Part shown: positions 1-6,063 of the stretch, piece after piece | Layout of the letters: the number at the start of each line of letters is the position of its first letter | Position numbering within the stretch: position 1 is the stretch's first letter | Source of the DNA: an uncultured Oscillibacter sp. | Lineage (GTDB): Bacteria; Bacillota; Clostridia; Oscillospirales; Oscillospiraceae | Assembly: GCA_946530565.1 (NCBI GenBank) | Contig: CAMNAE010000098.1 | Location: 1-6,550 of the forward strand | DNA length: 6,550 nt | Direction of reading: 5' to 3' | Notes under the pieces: generated by a model | Told to the model about the DNA's origin: nothing | The model's input: only the letters and a program-made list of their open reading frames with translations | Databases searched by the model: none | Program-made: the position numbers and the translations under genes

Positions 1-1982
1 AAATACGCGTCGATCTCCTCGAGCAGCCTGCCGTGCAGCGTCTCGATGTCGGCGTTTTCGACCTTGCCGCCGGCGGTCGTCGAGTTGCCGCCGCCGCCGA
101 GTTTTTCCAAAATCACCTGTACGTTCACCTCGCCGAGGGACCTGGCGCTCATGAGCACGTCGGCGCCCTGGCGGTAGAGCACGAAGGAGGCCTGTACGCC
201 CTTGAGCGTCAAAAGCTCGTCGGAGGCCTGCGCCGCGGAGACGCGGTCGACACCGTCGTCGGGCACGCAGGCGACCGCGATGCCCTCGCGGTAGATCTCG
301 GCACGGCGCATGATGTCGTAGCGCGTCACCATGCCCGAAAGGTCGTTCTGGAAGAGCTTCTGCACGCTCGCGATGTCGGCGCCGTTCCTGCGCAGCCAGG
401 CCGCCGCCTCAAAGGTGCGGCTTCCGGTGCGGGTCGTGAAATGCTTGGTGTCGAGCACCATGCCGGCCAGCAGCGCCTGCGCCTCCGCGTGCGTGAGCGC
501 GCTCGGCTCGATCATGTACTGCAGAAGCTCGGTCACGAGCTCCGAGGCCGACGACGCGTAGGGCTCGTGGTAGCTGAAGGCCGCGTTTTCAATGTAGCTC
601 GTGCCGCGGCGGTGGTGGTCGATGACGGCCACACGGTTGCAGGCGGCCAGCAGCTCCGGGTGCTCGACCATCTCGGGCCGGTTCGTGTCCACGATGACGA
701 GCAGTGTGCCCGGCTGCAGCGCAAGAAACGCGTCGGCCGGGGACAAAAACGCGTTTTCGTACTCCGGGAGCTGCGCAAGCTCCTCTAAAAGCTCGTGAGA
801 GGCGTTCTTCTGCAGGTCGATCACGATCTTTGCGCGGATCCCCTTTGCGCGCGCCGCGCAGTAGATGCCGGCCTCGGCGCCCACGCAGTCCATGTCGGCG
901 AAGCTGTGGCCCATGATATAGATGCCGCGGGAGTCTGCCATGAGCTCGGAGAGCGCGTTGGCCATCACGCGGGACTTGACCTTCGTGCGCTTTTCGGTCG
1001 TCTTCGCGCGGCCGCCGAAGTAGGCGAAATCCACATGGTTGCGCACGACCGCCTGGTCGCCGCCGCGCGCGAGCGCCATCTCGAGCGAGAGCGCCGCGTT
1101 TTTATAGAGCTCCGTCACGGCGTCCTCGTCCTTCGCCATGCCGATCGAGAGCGTGGGGCTCAGACCCTCGCCGACGCGGATCGAGCGGATGCTGTCCAGG
1201 ATCGAAAAGCGGTCGGCGGTGAATTCCTCGTAGTGCTCCTCCTGCGTAAGGAGCAGATAGCGGTCGCGCTCGGTCTTCAAAAGAAGGCCCCGGTCCGCGA
1301 CCCAGGCGCTGAGCCTTTCGTCGATCTGCGCCAGGATCGCCGAGCGCTGCGTGTCGGCGCCGGCCTTCATGAGCTCGTCGTAATTGTCGAGCGTCACGAT
1401 CGCGAGGATCGGGCGCGTCGCGGTGAAGCGCTCTTTGAGGGCGTCGGCCTCGGTCGTATCCACCCAGTAGGTCGTCGCGACCATGCGGGCGCGGCTGTCC
1501 TTGCCGCCCGAGCGGACCATGGAGCCGTAGACGCGGTAGCGCCGGCCGTTCAAGAGCACGCGGTCGGGGCACTCGGCCTTGCGCTCCAAAAGCCACTGGA
1601 TCGGAAAGCCCGGTACCGCGTCCTCGATGCGCATTTCAAACACGTGCTCCCGCACGCCCGCGAGCTGCAGAAAGTTCTCGTTGCTCCAGATGATCTCGCC
1701 GGTATCCGGGCGGAAGACCATGATCGGGAGCGGGGAGTTGACAAGGTTCGACTTGCTCGCGGAGTCCACGGAGTCCGTCAGTGAGTCGATGTACTGCAGC
1801 ACGCCCTTGCGCCGGCTCTGCGAGCGGCGGTAAAAATAGAAGTACAGCAGCACGACGCACACGAGCTCCGCGACACCCAGCCACAGCTGGTAACGACCCG
1901 TCAGGATGGCGAAGACCGCCATGATCAGAAAGATCAGCGTATAATTGGACTCCAGCAGGCGCAGCAGCTTTTTTTGATTCAC
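1..1982 (-). CDS. gdpP: GdpP-type cyclic-di-AMP phosphodiesterase (DHH/DHHA1), 3' end cut by window edge
   Basis: Membrane-bound enzyme of the GdpP/YybT family, which hydrolyses c-di-AMP to pApA and so sets the level of this messenger for potassium, cell-wall and stress control. I translated 660 residues. Two membrane helices lie at about 15-29 and 34-51, then a PAS-like domain (about 84-150) and a degenerate GGDEF domain (about 190-315) without the GGDEF motif, as usual in this family. The DHH domain has H359, D363 and D365 (GHSFADMD), D432 (VDTN), D455-H456-H457 and D511, the expected metal ligands. The DHHA1 part has the GGGGN motif at 629-633. The start is GTG at 1982, with AAAGGAG ten bases upstream and no better in-frame start. 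B. subtilis GdpP is about 659 residues, so only the last few residues should be missing; the reading frame is still open at base 1. All catalytic residues are present, so it should be active. The family assignment is very secure; the exact c-di-AMP specificity is inferred from the domain order. Confidence 0.96.
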   Translation of the reverse strand, partial: MNQKKLLRLLESNYTLIFLIMAVFAILTGRYQLWLGVAELVCVVLLYFYFYRRSQSRRKGVLQYIDSLTDSVDSASKSNLVNSPLPIMVFRPDTGEIIWSNENFLQLAGVREHVFEMRIEDAVPGFPIQWLLERKAECPDRVLLNGRRYRVYGSMVRSGGKDSRARMVATTYWVDTTEADALKERFTATRPILAIVTLDNYDELMKAGADTQRSAILAQIDERLSAWVADRGLLLKTERDRYLLLTQEEHYEEFTADRFSILDSIRSIRVGEGLSPTLSIGMAKDEDAVTELYKNAALSLEMALARGGDQAVVRNHVDFAYFGGRAKTTEKRTKVKSRVMANALSELMADSRGIYIMGHSFADMDCVGAEAGIYCAARAKGIRAKIVIDLQKNASHELLEELAQLPEYENAFLSPADAFLALQPGTLLVIVDTNRPEMVEHPELLAACNRVAVIDHHRRGTSYIENAAFSYHEPYASSASELVTELLQYMIEPSALTHAEAQALLAGMVLDTKHFTTRTGSRTFEAAAWLRRNGADIASVQKLFQNDLSGMVTRYDIMRRAEIYREGIAVACVPDDGVDRVSAAQASDELLTLKGVQASFVLYRQGADVLMSARSLGEVNVQVILEKLGGGGNSTTAGGKVENADIETLHGRLLEEIDAY

Positions 1983-1992
1983 TGTGGATCCG

Positions 1993-1999
1993 CTCCTTT
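1993..1999 (-). promoter_or_regulatory. Ribosome binding site deciding the gdpP GTG start
   Basis: The minus strand reads AAAGGAG, ten bases before GTG at 1982-1980. It is the only good Shine-Dalgarno match upstream of the conserved N-terminal membrane helix, and it supports the non-ATG start. The ATG further upstream at 2046 is in another reading frame. Confidence 0.8.
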
Positions 2000-2047
2000 C
2001 GGTCCGGGAGGGCACCGGAAAATAGCTTTCTTATACTGAAATGCATT

Positions 2048-2069
2048 AAAAAGCAGAAGTTTTCTGCTT
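2048..2069 (-). terminator. Probable intrinsic terminator for the cysteine desulfurase transcript
   Basis: Read on the minus strand, an 8-bp perfect stem (AAGCAGAA / TTCTGCTT, arms at 2062-2069 and 2051-2058) with a 3-base loop runs straight into five Ts at 2052-2048. It lies about 100 bases after the desulfurase stop and before gdpP. The stem is short and only three of its eight pairs are G-C, so termination may be partial, leaving some read-through into gdpP. On the plus strand there is no comparable T-tract. Confidence 0.5.
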
Positions 2070-2162
2070 CTTATAGCGCCGAAGGCGCGTTGCATCTCGT
2101 ATGAGACGCGCCGATGTGCGACGCACAGCGGCTGCAATGAAAACATCTTGTTTTCATTGCAG
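2051..2162. repeat. Intergenic cluster of hairpin-forming inverted repeats
   Basis: Apart from the terminator stem at 2051-2069, this stretch holds several perfect or near-perfect inverted repeats: GCGCC-GAA-GGCGC (2076-2088); GGCGCG (2084-2089) pairing with CGCGCC (2107-2112) around an inner TCTC/GAGA stem (2095-2098 with 2103-2106); TGTGCG-A-CGCACA (2115-2127); and a 13-bp perfect stem CTGCAATGAAAAC / GTTTTCATTGCAG (2132-2144 with 2150-2162) with a 5-base loop. The last lies 7 bases beyond the desulfurase stop codon and has no T-tract. It may protect or shape the 3' end of that mRNA, or the whole may be a dispersed palindromic element. No open reading frame with coding character was seen here. 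The inverted repeats are directly visible; their function is not known. Confidence 0.6.
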
Positions 2163-2169
2163 AATCGTA

Positions 2170-3300
2170 TTACAGCATCGGAAAGCGCGTGTCGCGGTGT
2201 ACCTTAAGCGCGCGGGCCGCCGCGTCGATATCGTCTTTCGTCGTCTCGGGGCCGAAGCTCAGGCGGATGACGCCCGCCCGCTCCTTCGGCGGGAGACCGA
2301 GCGCCGCGATCACATGGCTGGGCTTGCCCTGATGGCAGGCGGAGCCGGCGCTCACACAGATCCCCTGCTCGCCGAGGTCGGTCACGATGTTCTGCGCCGG
2401 CCAGCCGACGAGCGAGAGCGCGAGGATGTGATCCGCCCCGCCCGGGAAGAGCTTCACGCCCTCGATGGCGGAAAAGCGCTCGCGGGCAAAGGCCTGCAGC
2501 TCATGGAGATGCGCAGCGTTTTCGGCGGCGTGCGCGCTTCGAATTTCCACGGCTTTGGCAAAGCCCGCGATCTGCGCGGTCGCCTCGGTGCCGGCGCGGC
2601 GTCCGCTCTCCTGCGCGCCGCCCGCCAAAAACGGCCGCAGATTCTTAAGCCGGGTCGAAGCATAGAGCGCGCCGATGCCCTTGGGGCCGCCGATCTTGTG
2701 CGCAGAGACCGTGACGAGGTCCGCGCCCAGCGTCTTCACGCCAAAGGGGAGCTTCATAAAGGCCTGCACGGCGTCGGTATGGAGAAGCGTATTCGGGTTT
2801 TTCGCTCTCAGCCCCGCCGCGATCTCGGCAACCGGATAGATGTTCCCGAGCTCGTTGTTGACCAGCATGACCGAGACGACCGCCGTGTCGCTCTGCACGG
2901 CCGCGAGCACATGCTCCGCGATGATATTGCCGTCTTTGTCCGGCGAGACGCAGGTGACGGAGCAGCCCTCCTGCTCCAGCTGCCGGCAGCACTCCAGAAT
3001 CGCGCTGTGCTCGACGGCCGTCGTGACGATGTGGCGCCCCATGTGCCGGTTCTGCCACAGGGCTGCGCGCAGCGCCCAGTTGTCGCCCTCGGTGCCGCAG
3101 GAGGTGAAATAGAGCCGCTCAGCATCGCAGCCAAGCGCCGCGGCGACCGTGCCGCGCCAGCGCTTCACGCGCGCCGCCATCTCCCGCCCGGCGGGGTACT
3201 GGGCGCTCGGGTTCGCGAAGTCGTTTTTCAATACCGCATACATCTCGTCGGCCACGGCCGGGTCGACCGGCGTGGTAGCGGCGTGATCGAGATAGATCAT
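2170..3300 (-). CDS. Cysteine desulfurase, NifS/IscS family (PLP-dependent)
   Basis: Cytosolic class-V aminotransferase-fold enzyme of 376 residues that takes sulfur from L-cysteine, leaving alanine, and carries it as a persulfide for Fe-S clusters, thio-tRNA or cofactors. The N-terminus reads YLDHAATTP, typical of the family. His98 in EHSAI stacks on the cofactor, Asp176 in HTDAVQ binds its ring nitrogen, and Lys202 in SAHKIGGPKG forms the Schiff base. The catalytic cysteine is Cys322 in SAGSACHQGKPSHV, and RRAGTE (234-239) is the usual substrate-loop motif. The start at 3300 has AAGGGAG eleven bases upstream. An in-frame ATG at 3381 would add 27 residues that lack family similarity and have no ribosome site, so I rejected it. 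It is the only gene after the promoter at 3394-3422 and is followed by hairpins. Many clostridial homologues sit beside thiI or iscU; neither is visible here, so the sulfur acceptor is unknown. The nifS versus iscS name cannot be settled from sequence alone, so no symbol is given. Confidence 0.95.
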   Translation of the reverse strand: MIYLDHAATTPVDPAVADEMYAVLKNDFANPSAQYPAGREMAARVKRWRGTVAAALGCDAERLYFTSCGTEGDNWALRAALWQNRHMGRHIVTTAVEHSAILECCRQLEQEGCSVTCVSPDKDGNIIAEHVLAAVQSDTAVVSVMLVNNELGNIYPVAEIAAGLRAKNPNTLLHTDAVQAFMKLPFGVKTLGADLVTVSAHKIGGPKGIGALYASTRLKNLRPFLAGGAQESGRRAGTEATAQIAGFAKAVEIRSAHAAENAAHLHELQAFARERFSAIEGVKLFPGGADHILALSLVGWPAQNIVTDLGEQGICVSAGSACHQGKPSHVIAALGLPPKERAGVIRLSFGPETTKDDIDAAARALKVHRDTRFPML

Positions 3301-3311
3301 AAGGTGGAACG

Positions 3312-3318
3312 CTCCCTT
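3312..3318 (-). promoter_or_regulatory. Ribosome binding site of the cysteine desulfurase, overlapping a plus-strand -35 box
   Basis: The minus strand reads AAGGGAG eleven bases before ATG at 3300. It fixes the start at the conserved MIYLDHAATTP N-terminus. Its last bases overlap the -35 box of the oppositely directed mtaB promoter. Confidence 0.7.
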
Positions 3319-3345
3319 GCATCGGCGCCGAAAAGCGGTTATAAT
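3317..3345 (+). promoter_or_regulatory. Sigma-A-type promoter for the mtaB operon
   Basis: TTGCAT (3317-3322), a 17-base spacer and a perfect TATAAT (3340-3345) make a strong vegetative promoter, with transcription expected to begin near 3352. That gives a leader of about 118 bases before mtaB. The spacer contains the 8-bp palindrome CGGCGCCG (3323-3330) and one copy of a 10-bp repeat (3326-3335) that is also found in the opposing promoter. No riboswitch or T-box signature was recognised in the leader. Confidence 0.72.
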
Positions 3346-3393
3346 AGGGGCAAATCTCAGCCCGTTCGGATCGGCGCACATAATGAGTAGTTT

Positions 3394-3422
3394 ATTATAC
3401 TACAGCCCCGCCGAAAAGGCAA
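3394..3422 (-). promoter_or_regulatory. Sigma-A-type promoter for the cysteine desulfurase
   Basis: On the minus strand TTGCCT (3422-3417), a 17-base spacer and a perfect TATAAT (3399-3394) form a good vegetative promoter. Transcription should start near 3387, leaving a leader of about 87 bases. The promoter lies downstream of the opposing mtaB promoter, so the two face each other. An inverted repeat GTAGT-N7-ACTAC (3387-3403) spans its -10 box. Confidence 0.72.
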
Positions 3423-3452
3423 GTTTTTGCTGTTTTTATACTCCGCCAAAGA

Positions 3453-3460
3453 AGAAGGAG
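3453..3460 (+). promoter_or_regulatory. Ribosome binding site deciding the mtaB start
   Basis: AGAAGGAG ends nine bases before ATG at 3470. It places the start at MKAAFYTLGC, the usual N-terminus of the family. A longer frame from a TTG at 3317 would begin inside the promoter and is rejected. Confidence 0.8.
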
Positions 3461-3469
3461 ATCCCCGCC

Positions 3470-4759
3470 ATGAAGGCTGCCTTTTACACCCTTGGCTGCA
3501 AGGTCAACCAATACGAAACGCAGGCGATGGAGCAGCTGCTCAGCGCGCGCGGCCACGAGATCGTATCCTTCAGCGATCCCGCCGATGTCTACGTCGTCAA
3601 CAGCTGCTCGGTGACGGCCGTGAGCGACCAGAAGTCGCGGCAGATGCTCTCCCGCGTGCGGCGCGAGCACCCGGAGGCGCTTTTGGCGCTGTGCGGCTGC
3701 TATGCCCAGACCCACGCCGAAGAGGTCCGGAAGCTGAATGTGGATGTGCTCGGCGGCAGTGCCGACCGCGCGGGCTTTATCGCGGATCTCGAGGCCGCGT
3801 ACGCCCGGCGTGAGGACGCCAAACGCGCGATCCCCGCGCTCCCGCGCACATTTGAGCCGCTCCCCTCCGGCGCCGTCCAGGGCCGCACGCGCGCGATGCT
3901 CAAGGTCGAGGACGGCTGCGTGAATTTCTGCGCCTACTGCATCATCCCCTACGCGCGCGGGCCGGTGCGCTCGATGCCGCTTGAAGACGCCGTACGGGAG
4001 GCGGAAAAGCTCGCGCGCGCGGGTTTTCGCGAGATCGTGCTGACCGGGATCGAGATCTCGTCCTGGGGCAGGGACTTTCACGACGGCACGAGCCTCATCG
4101 ATCTGATGGAGGCGGTCTCCGCCGCGGCGCCGGAACTGCGGCTGCGGCTCGGGAGCCTTGAACCGCGCACGGTCACGCCGGAGTTCTGCGCGCGCGCGAA
4201 GGCGCTGCCCCGGCTCTGCCCGCAGTTCCACCTCTCGCTCCAGAGCGGCTGCGACGCGACGCTTGCGCGCATGCGCCGCAAGTACGATACCGCGCGCTAC
4301 TTTGAAAGCGTTCATCTCCTGCGCGAGAGCTTTGCGGATCCCGCGATCACGACCGACCTCATCACCGGCTTCCCCGAGGAGACGGAGGCGGAGTTTTCCG
4401 AGACGCTCGCCTTCATCCGCCGCTGCGGCTTTGCGCGCATGCACGTCTTTCCCTACTCGATCCGCCCCGGCACCGCCGCGGCCAAAATGGCGCAGGTGCC
4501 GAAGGCCGTGAAGGACGAGCGCGCGGCCAGGGCCCGCGCCGCCGCCGCGGAGATGACGGAAGCGTATCTTTCCCGGCAGGTCGGAAGCGTCGGGCAGGTT
4601 TTGTTTGAAGAGGAAAAAAGCGGCCTCTGGTCCGGGCACCTGCCGAACTACACGCAGGTGCTCTGCCCGGGCACGGACCTTCACAACATAGAGGCGGAGG
4701 TCAGAATCGAAAAGAGCGACGGCGCCGTGCTCTACGGCAGCGTGATCGGGAAATCATAA
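3470..4759 (+). CDS. mtaB: tRNA (t6A37) methylthiotransferase MtaB, radical SAM
   Basis: Radical SAM enzyme of 429 residues in the MiaB/RimO/MtaB family. MtaB adds a methylthio group to C2 of t6A at position 37, next to the anticodon of ANN-decoding tRNAs, giving ms2t6A and helping decoding accuracy. The N-terminal methylthiotransferase domain carries the three ligands of the auxiliary [4Fe-4S] cluster: Cys10 (TLGCKVNQYE), Cys46 (NSCSVT) and Cys77 (CGCYAQ). The radical SAM cluster motif is C150-VNF-C154-AY-C157. A TRAM RNA-binding domain covers about 370-429. MtaB rather than MiaB or RimO is indicated by the TLGCKVNQYE start, NSCSVTAVSDQKSRQ, and the IIPYARGPVRS stretch after the cluster. Length is normal for the family (about 430-450). 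It is the first gene of a three-gene operon; its stop codon overlaps the ribosome site of the next gene. It needs Fe-S clusters and sulfur, and the divergent desulfurase may supply these, which is inference. Confidence 0.95.
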   Translation: MKAAFYTLGCKVNQYETQAMEQLLSARGHEIVSFSDPADVYVVNSCSVTAVSDQKSRQMLSRVRREHPEALLALCGCYAQTHAEEVRKLNVDVLGGSADRAGFIADLEAAYARREDAKRAIPALPRTFEPLPSGAVQGRTRAMLKVEDGCVNFCAYCIIPYARGPVRSMPLEDAVREAEKLARAGFREIVLTGIEISSWGRDFHDGTSLIDLMEAVSAAAPELRLRLGSLEPRTVTPEFCARAKALPRLCPQFHLSLQSGCDATLARMRRKYDTARYFESVHLLRESFADPAITTDLITGFPEETEAEFSETLAFIRRCGFARMHVFPYSIRPGTAAAKMAQVPKAVKDERAARARAAAAEMTEAYLSRQVGSVGQVLFEEEKSGLWSGHLPNYTQVLCPGTDLHNIEAEVRIEKSDGAVLYGSVIGKS

Positions 4760-4771
4760 GGGGGCCAGGCC

Positions 4772-5347
4772 ATGAACAGCCACTTTTTCGCCTATATCAG
4801 CCGCATGCGCTTTATCCAGCGCTGGGCGCTCATGCGCAACACCTCGCTTGAAAACGTGCAGGAACACAGCCACCAGGTCGCGGTGCTCGCCCACGCGCTC
4901 GCGGTGCTGCGGCGCAAAAACACCGGTGCCGGGCCGGATCCGGGGCAGGTCGCGGTCGCGGCGCTCTACCACGACGCAAGCGAGATCCTGACCGGGGACA
5001 TGCCGACCCCGATCAAGTACGCGAACCCCGAGATCCGCGGCGCGTACAAGGATGTCGAGGCCGCGGCGGAGCGAAAGCTCCTGCATATGCTGCCCGCAGA
5101 TCTCCAGAGCGCCTATAAAGAGGTCCTGACGCCGACCGATCCCGAGATCATCACGCTCGTGAAGGCGGCCGACAAGCTCTCGGCCTGTATCAAGTGCGTC
5201 GAGGAGCTCAAAGCCGGCAACGGTGAGTTCCGCGCGGCGGCCGAGAAGACGCTCGCATCACTCAGGGAGATGCACGTCCCCGAGGCCGAGGCGTTCCTCG
5301 AGACCTTCATGCCGAGCTTCTCGCTGACGCTCGACGAGCTGCAGTGA
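4772..5347 (+). CDS. yfbR: YfbR-type HD-domain 5'-deoxynucleotidase
   Basis: Cytosolic metal-dependent phosphohydrolase of 191 residues. In E. coli, YfbR removes the 5' phosphate from deoxyribonucleoside monophosphates, with little action on ribonucleotides, and so takes part in dNTP balance and salvage. It follows the E. coli protein over the whole length, from NSHFFAYISRMRFIQRWALMR at the start to PSFSLTLDEL at the end. HD ligands are His32 (QEHSHQVA), His67-Asp68 (YHDASE) and Asp134 (KAADKLSA), with Glu71 and Asp76 (TGDMPTP) matching residues of the E. coli active site. Arg17-Trp18 match the pair that selects against a 2'-hydroxyl. The length is near that of E. coli (199), with a shorter C-terminal tail. 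It starts 12 bases after mtaB, with AAGGGGG (4758-4764) as ribosome site, so the two are surely co-transcribed. No functional link to MtaB is known to me. Confidence 0.93.
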   Translation: MNSHFFAYISRMRFIQRWALMRNTSLENVQEHSHQVAVLAHALAVLRRKNTGAGPDPGQVAVAALYHDASEILTGDMPTPIKYANPEIRGAYKDVEAAAERKLLHMLPADLQSAYKEVLTPTDPEIITLVKAADKLSACIKCVEELKAGNGEFRAAAEKTLASLREMHVPEAEAFLETFMPSFSLTLDELQ

Positions 5348-5365
5348 GCAATGCTTTTGATCACC

Positions 5366-5372
5366 GGGGAGG
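5366..5372 (+). promoter_or_regulatory. Ribosome binding site deciding the ABC ATPase start
   Basis: GGGGAGG lies seven bases before ATG at 5380. It favours this start over an in-frame GTG at 5344 that overlaps the yfbR stop codon and would add 12 residues not seen in ABC ATPases. Confidence 0.75.
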
Positions 5373-5379
5373 CGCTGTC

Positions 5380-6045
5380 ATGAGCATCGGCATCCGGCTG
5401 GAGCAGATCAAAAAATCCTATGGCGCCGTCCCGATCTTCCGCGGTCTGGATCTCGAGATTCGCCCCGGGGAGCTCTTTGCCCTGCTCGGCCCCTCGGGCT
5501 CCGGAAAGACGACGCTTCTGCGCATTCTCGCGGGGCTCACGCCGATCGACGGCGGCAGGATCTTGTTCGCCTCGCGCGACGTGACCGCTCTTCCGCCCGC
5601 GGCGCGCAGGGTCGGCATGGTCTTTCAGGAGCATGTGAACTTCCCCACGCTCTCGGCGCGGCGGAACCTCGAGATCGTTTTGGGTCGGCGCCCGGACCGA
5701 CGTGAGATCGCGATGAAGTACCTTGCACTCGTGCACATGGAGGCCTTCGCCGAGCGCCTTCCCTCGGAGCTCTCGGGCGGGCAGCAGCAGCGCGTGGCGC
5801 TTGCGCGTGCGCTTTGTGTGGAACCCGACGTGCTGCTTTTGGACGAGCCGCTCTCCGCGCTCGACATCGCGCTCAGGCGCGAGCTCGCCGCGATGATCCG
5901 CGCGGTGCACAGGTCCCTGAAGATCACCACTGTCTATGTGACCCACGACCCCGACGAGGCAGAAGCCGTCTCTGACCGCATTGCCGTGCTCGGCGAGGGC
6001 GGCACGCTCCATCTGATCGCCGAAAAAACTGACGCCGGGGCGTGA
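5380..6045 (+). CDS. ABC transporter ATP-binding protein, short, permease unknown
   Basis: ATPase subunit of 221 residues that would drive an ABC transporter from the inner face of the membrane. All ATPase motifs are intact: A-loop Tyr14 (KKSYGAV), Walker A GPSGSGKTT (37-45), Q-loop Gln83 (VFQEH), signature LSGGQQQR (131-138), Walker B VLLLDEP (151-157) with catalytic Glu156, D-loop SALD (159-162), and switch His189 (VTHD). The body resembles importer ATPases of the polyamine, sugar, iron or sulfate type (PotA/MalK/FbpC/CysA), but the C-terminal regulatory TOBE domain of about 100-150 residues found in many of those is absent; the protein ends soon after the H-loop. It is therefore closer in length to ThiQ- or YnjD-like ATPases. 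No permease or binding-protein gene lies beside it: yfbR is 32 bases upstream and a strong terminator follows. The substrate cannot be named. It probably either works with a permease encoded elsewhere or is a remnant of a larger transporter locus. Confidence 0.9.
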   Translation: MSIGIRLEQIKKSYGAVPIFRGLDLEIRPGELFALLGPSGSGKTTLLRILAGLTPIDGGRILFASRDVTALPPAARRVGMVFQEHVNFPTLSARRNLEIVLGRRPDRREIAMKYLALVHMEAFAERLPSELSGGQQQRVALARALCVEPDVLLLDEPLSALDIALRRELAAMIRAVHRSLKITTVYVTHDPDEAEAVSDRIAVLGEGGTLHLIAEKTDAGA

Positions 6046-6063
6046 TCCCGCCATTCCCGAAGT

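Noticed and set aside
33..1784. Long plus-strand open frames (33-788 and 795-1784) opposite gdpP
   Set aside because: They are rich in Arg, His, Val and Ala, with no recognisable motif. The opposite strand encodes a full GdpP with every catalytic residue, so these are GC-driven antisense shadows.
2030..2058. Possible gdpP promoter on the minus strand (TATAAG at 2035-2030)
   Set aside because: The -10-like box is reasonable, but the hexamer 17 bases upstream (TTCTGC) matches the -35 consensus at only two positions and lies in the terminator stem. gdpP may be transcribed from here or by read-through; the sequence does not decide.
3301..3381. Upstream in-frame ATG (3381) for the cysteine desulfurase
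   Set aside because: No ribosome site precedes it, it would sit only about six bases after the predicted transcription start, and the added residues are not part of the family.
2101..3390. 429-codon plus-strand open frame opposite the cysteine desulfurase
   Set aside because: The minus strand encodes an unmistakable PLP enzyme. The plus frame begins in the hairpin cluster without a ribosome site and has the low-complexity composition of a shadow frame.
3437..3442. TATACT as a second, closer mtaB promoter
   Set aside because: No acceptable -35 hexamer lies 16-18 bases upstream, and transcription would begin almost at the ribosome binding site.
3395..4684. 429-codon minus-strand open frame opposite mtaB
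   Set aside because: It mirrors mtaB almost exactly, lacks motifs and a ribosome site, and is explained by GC-rich codon use on the coding strand.
5344..5379. GTG at 5344 as the start of the ABC ATPase, giving translational coupling with yfbR
   Set aside because: ATG at 5380 has a good ribosome site at 5366-5372 and fits the family N-terminus. Overlap coupling is possible but less likely.
5113..6054. 313-codon minus-strand open frame opposite yfbR and the ABC ATPase
   Set aside because: It spans two well-identified plus-strand genes and carries no family motif.
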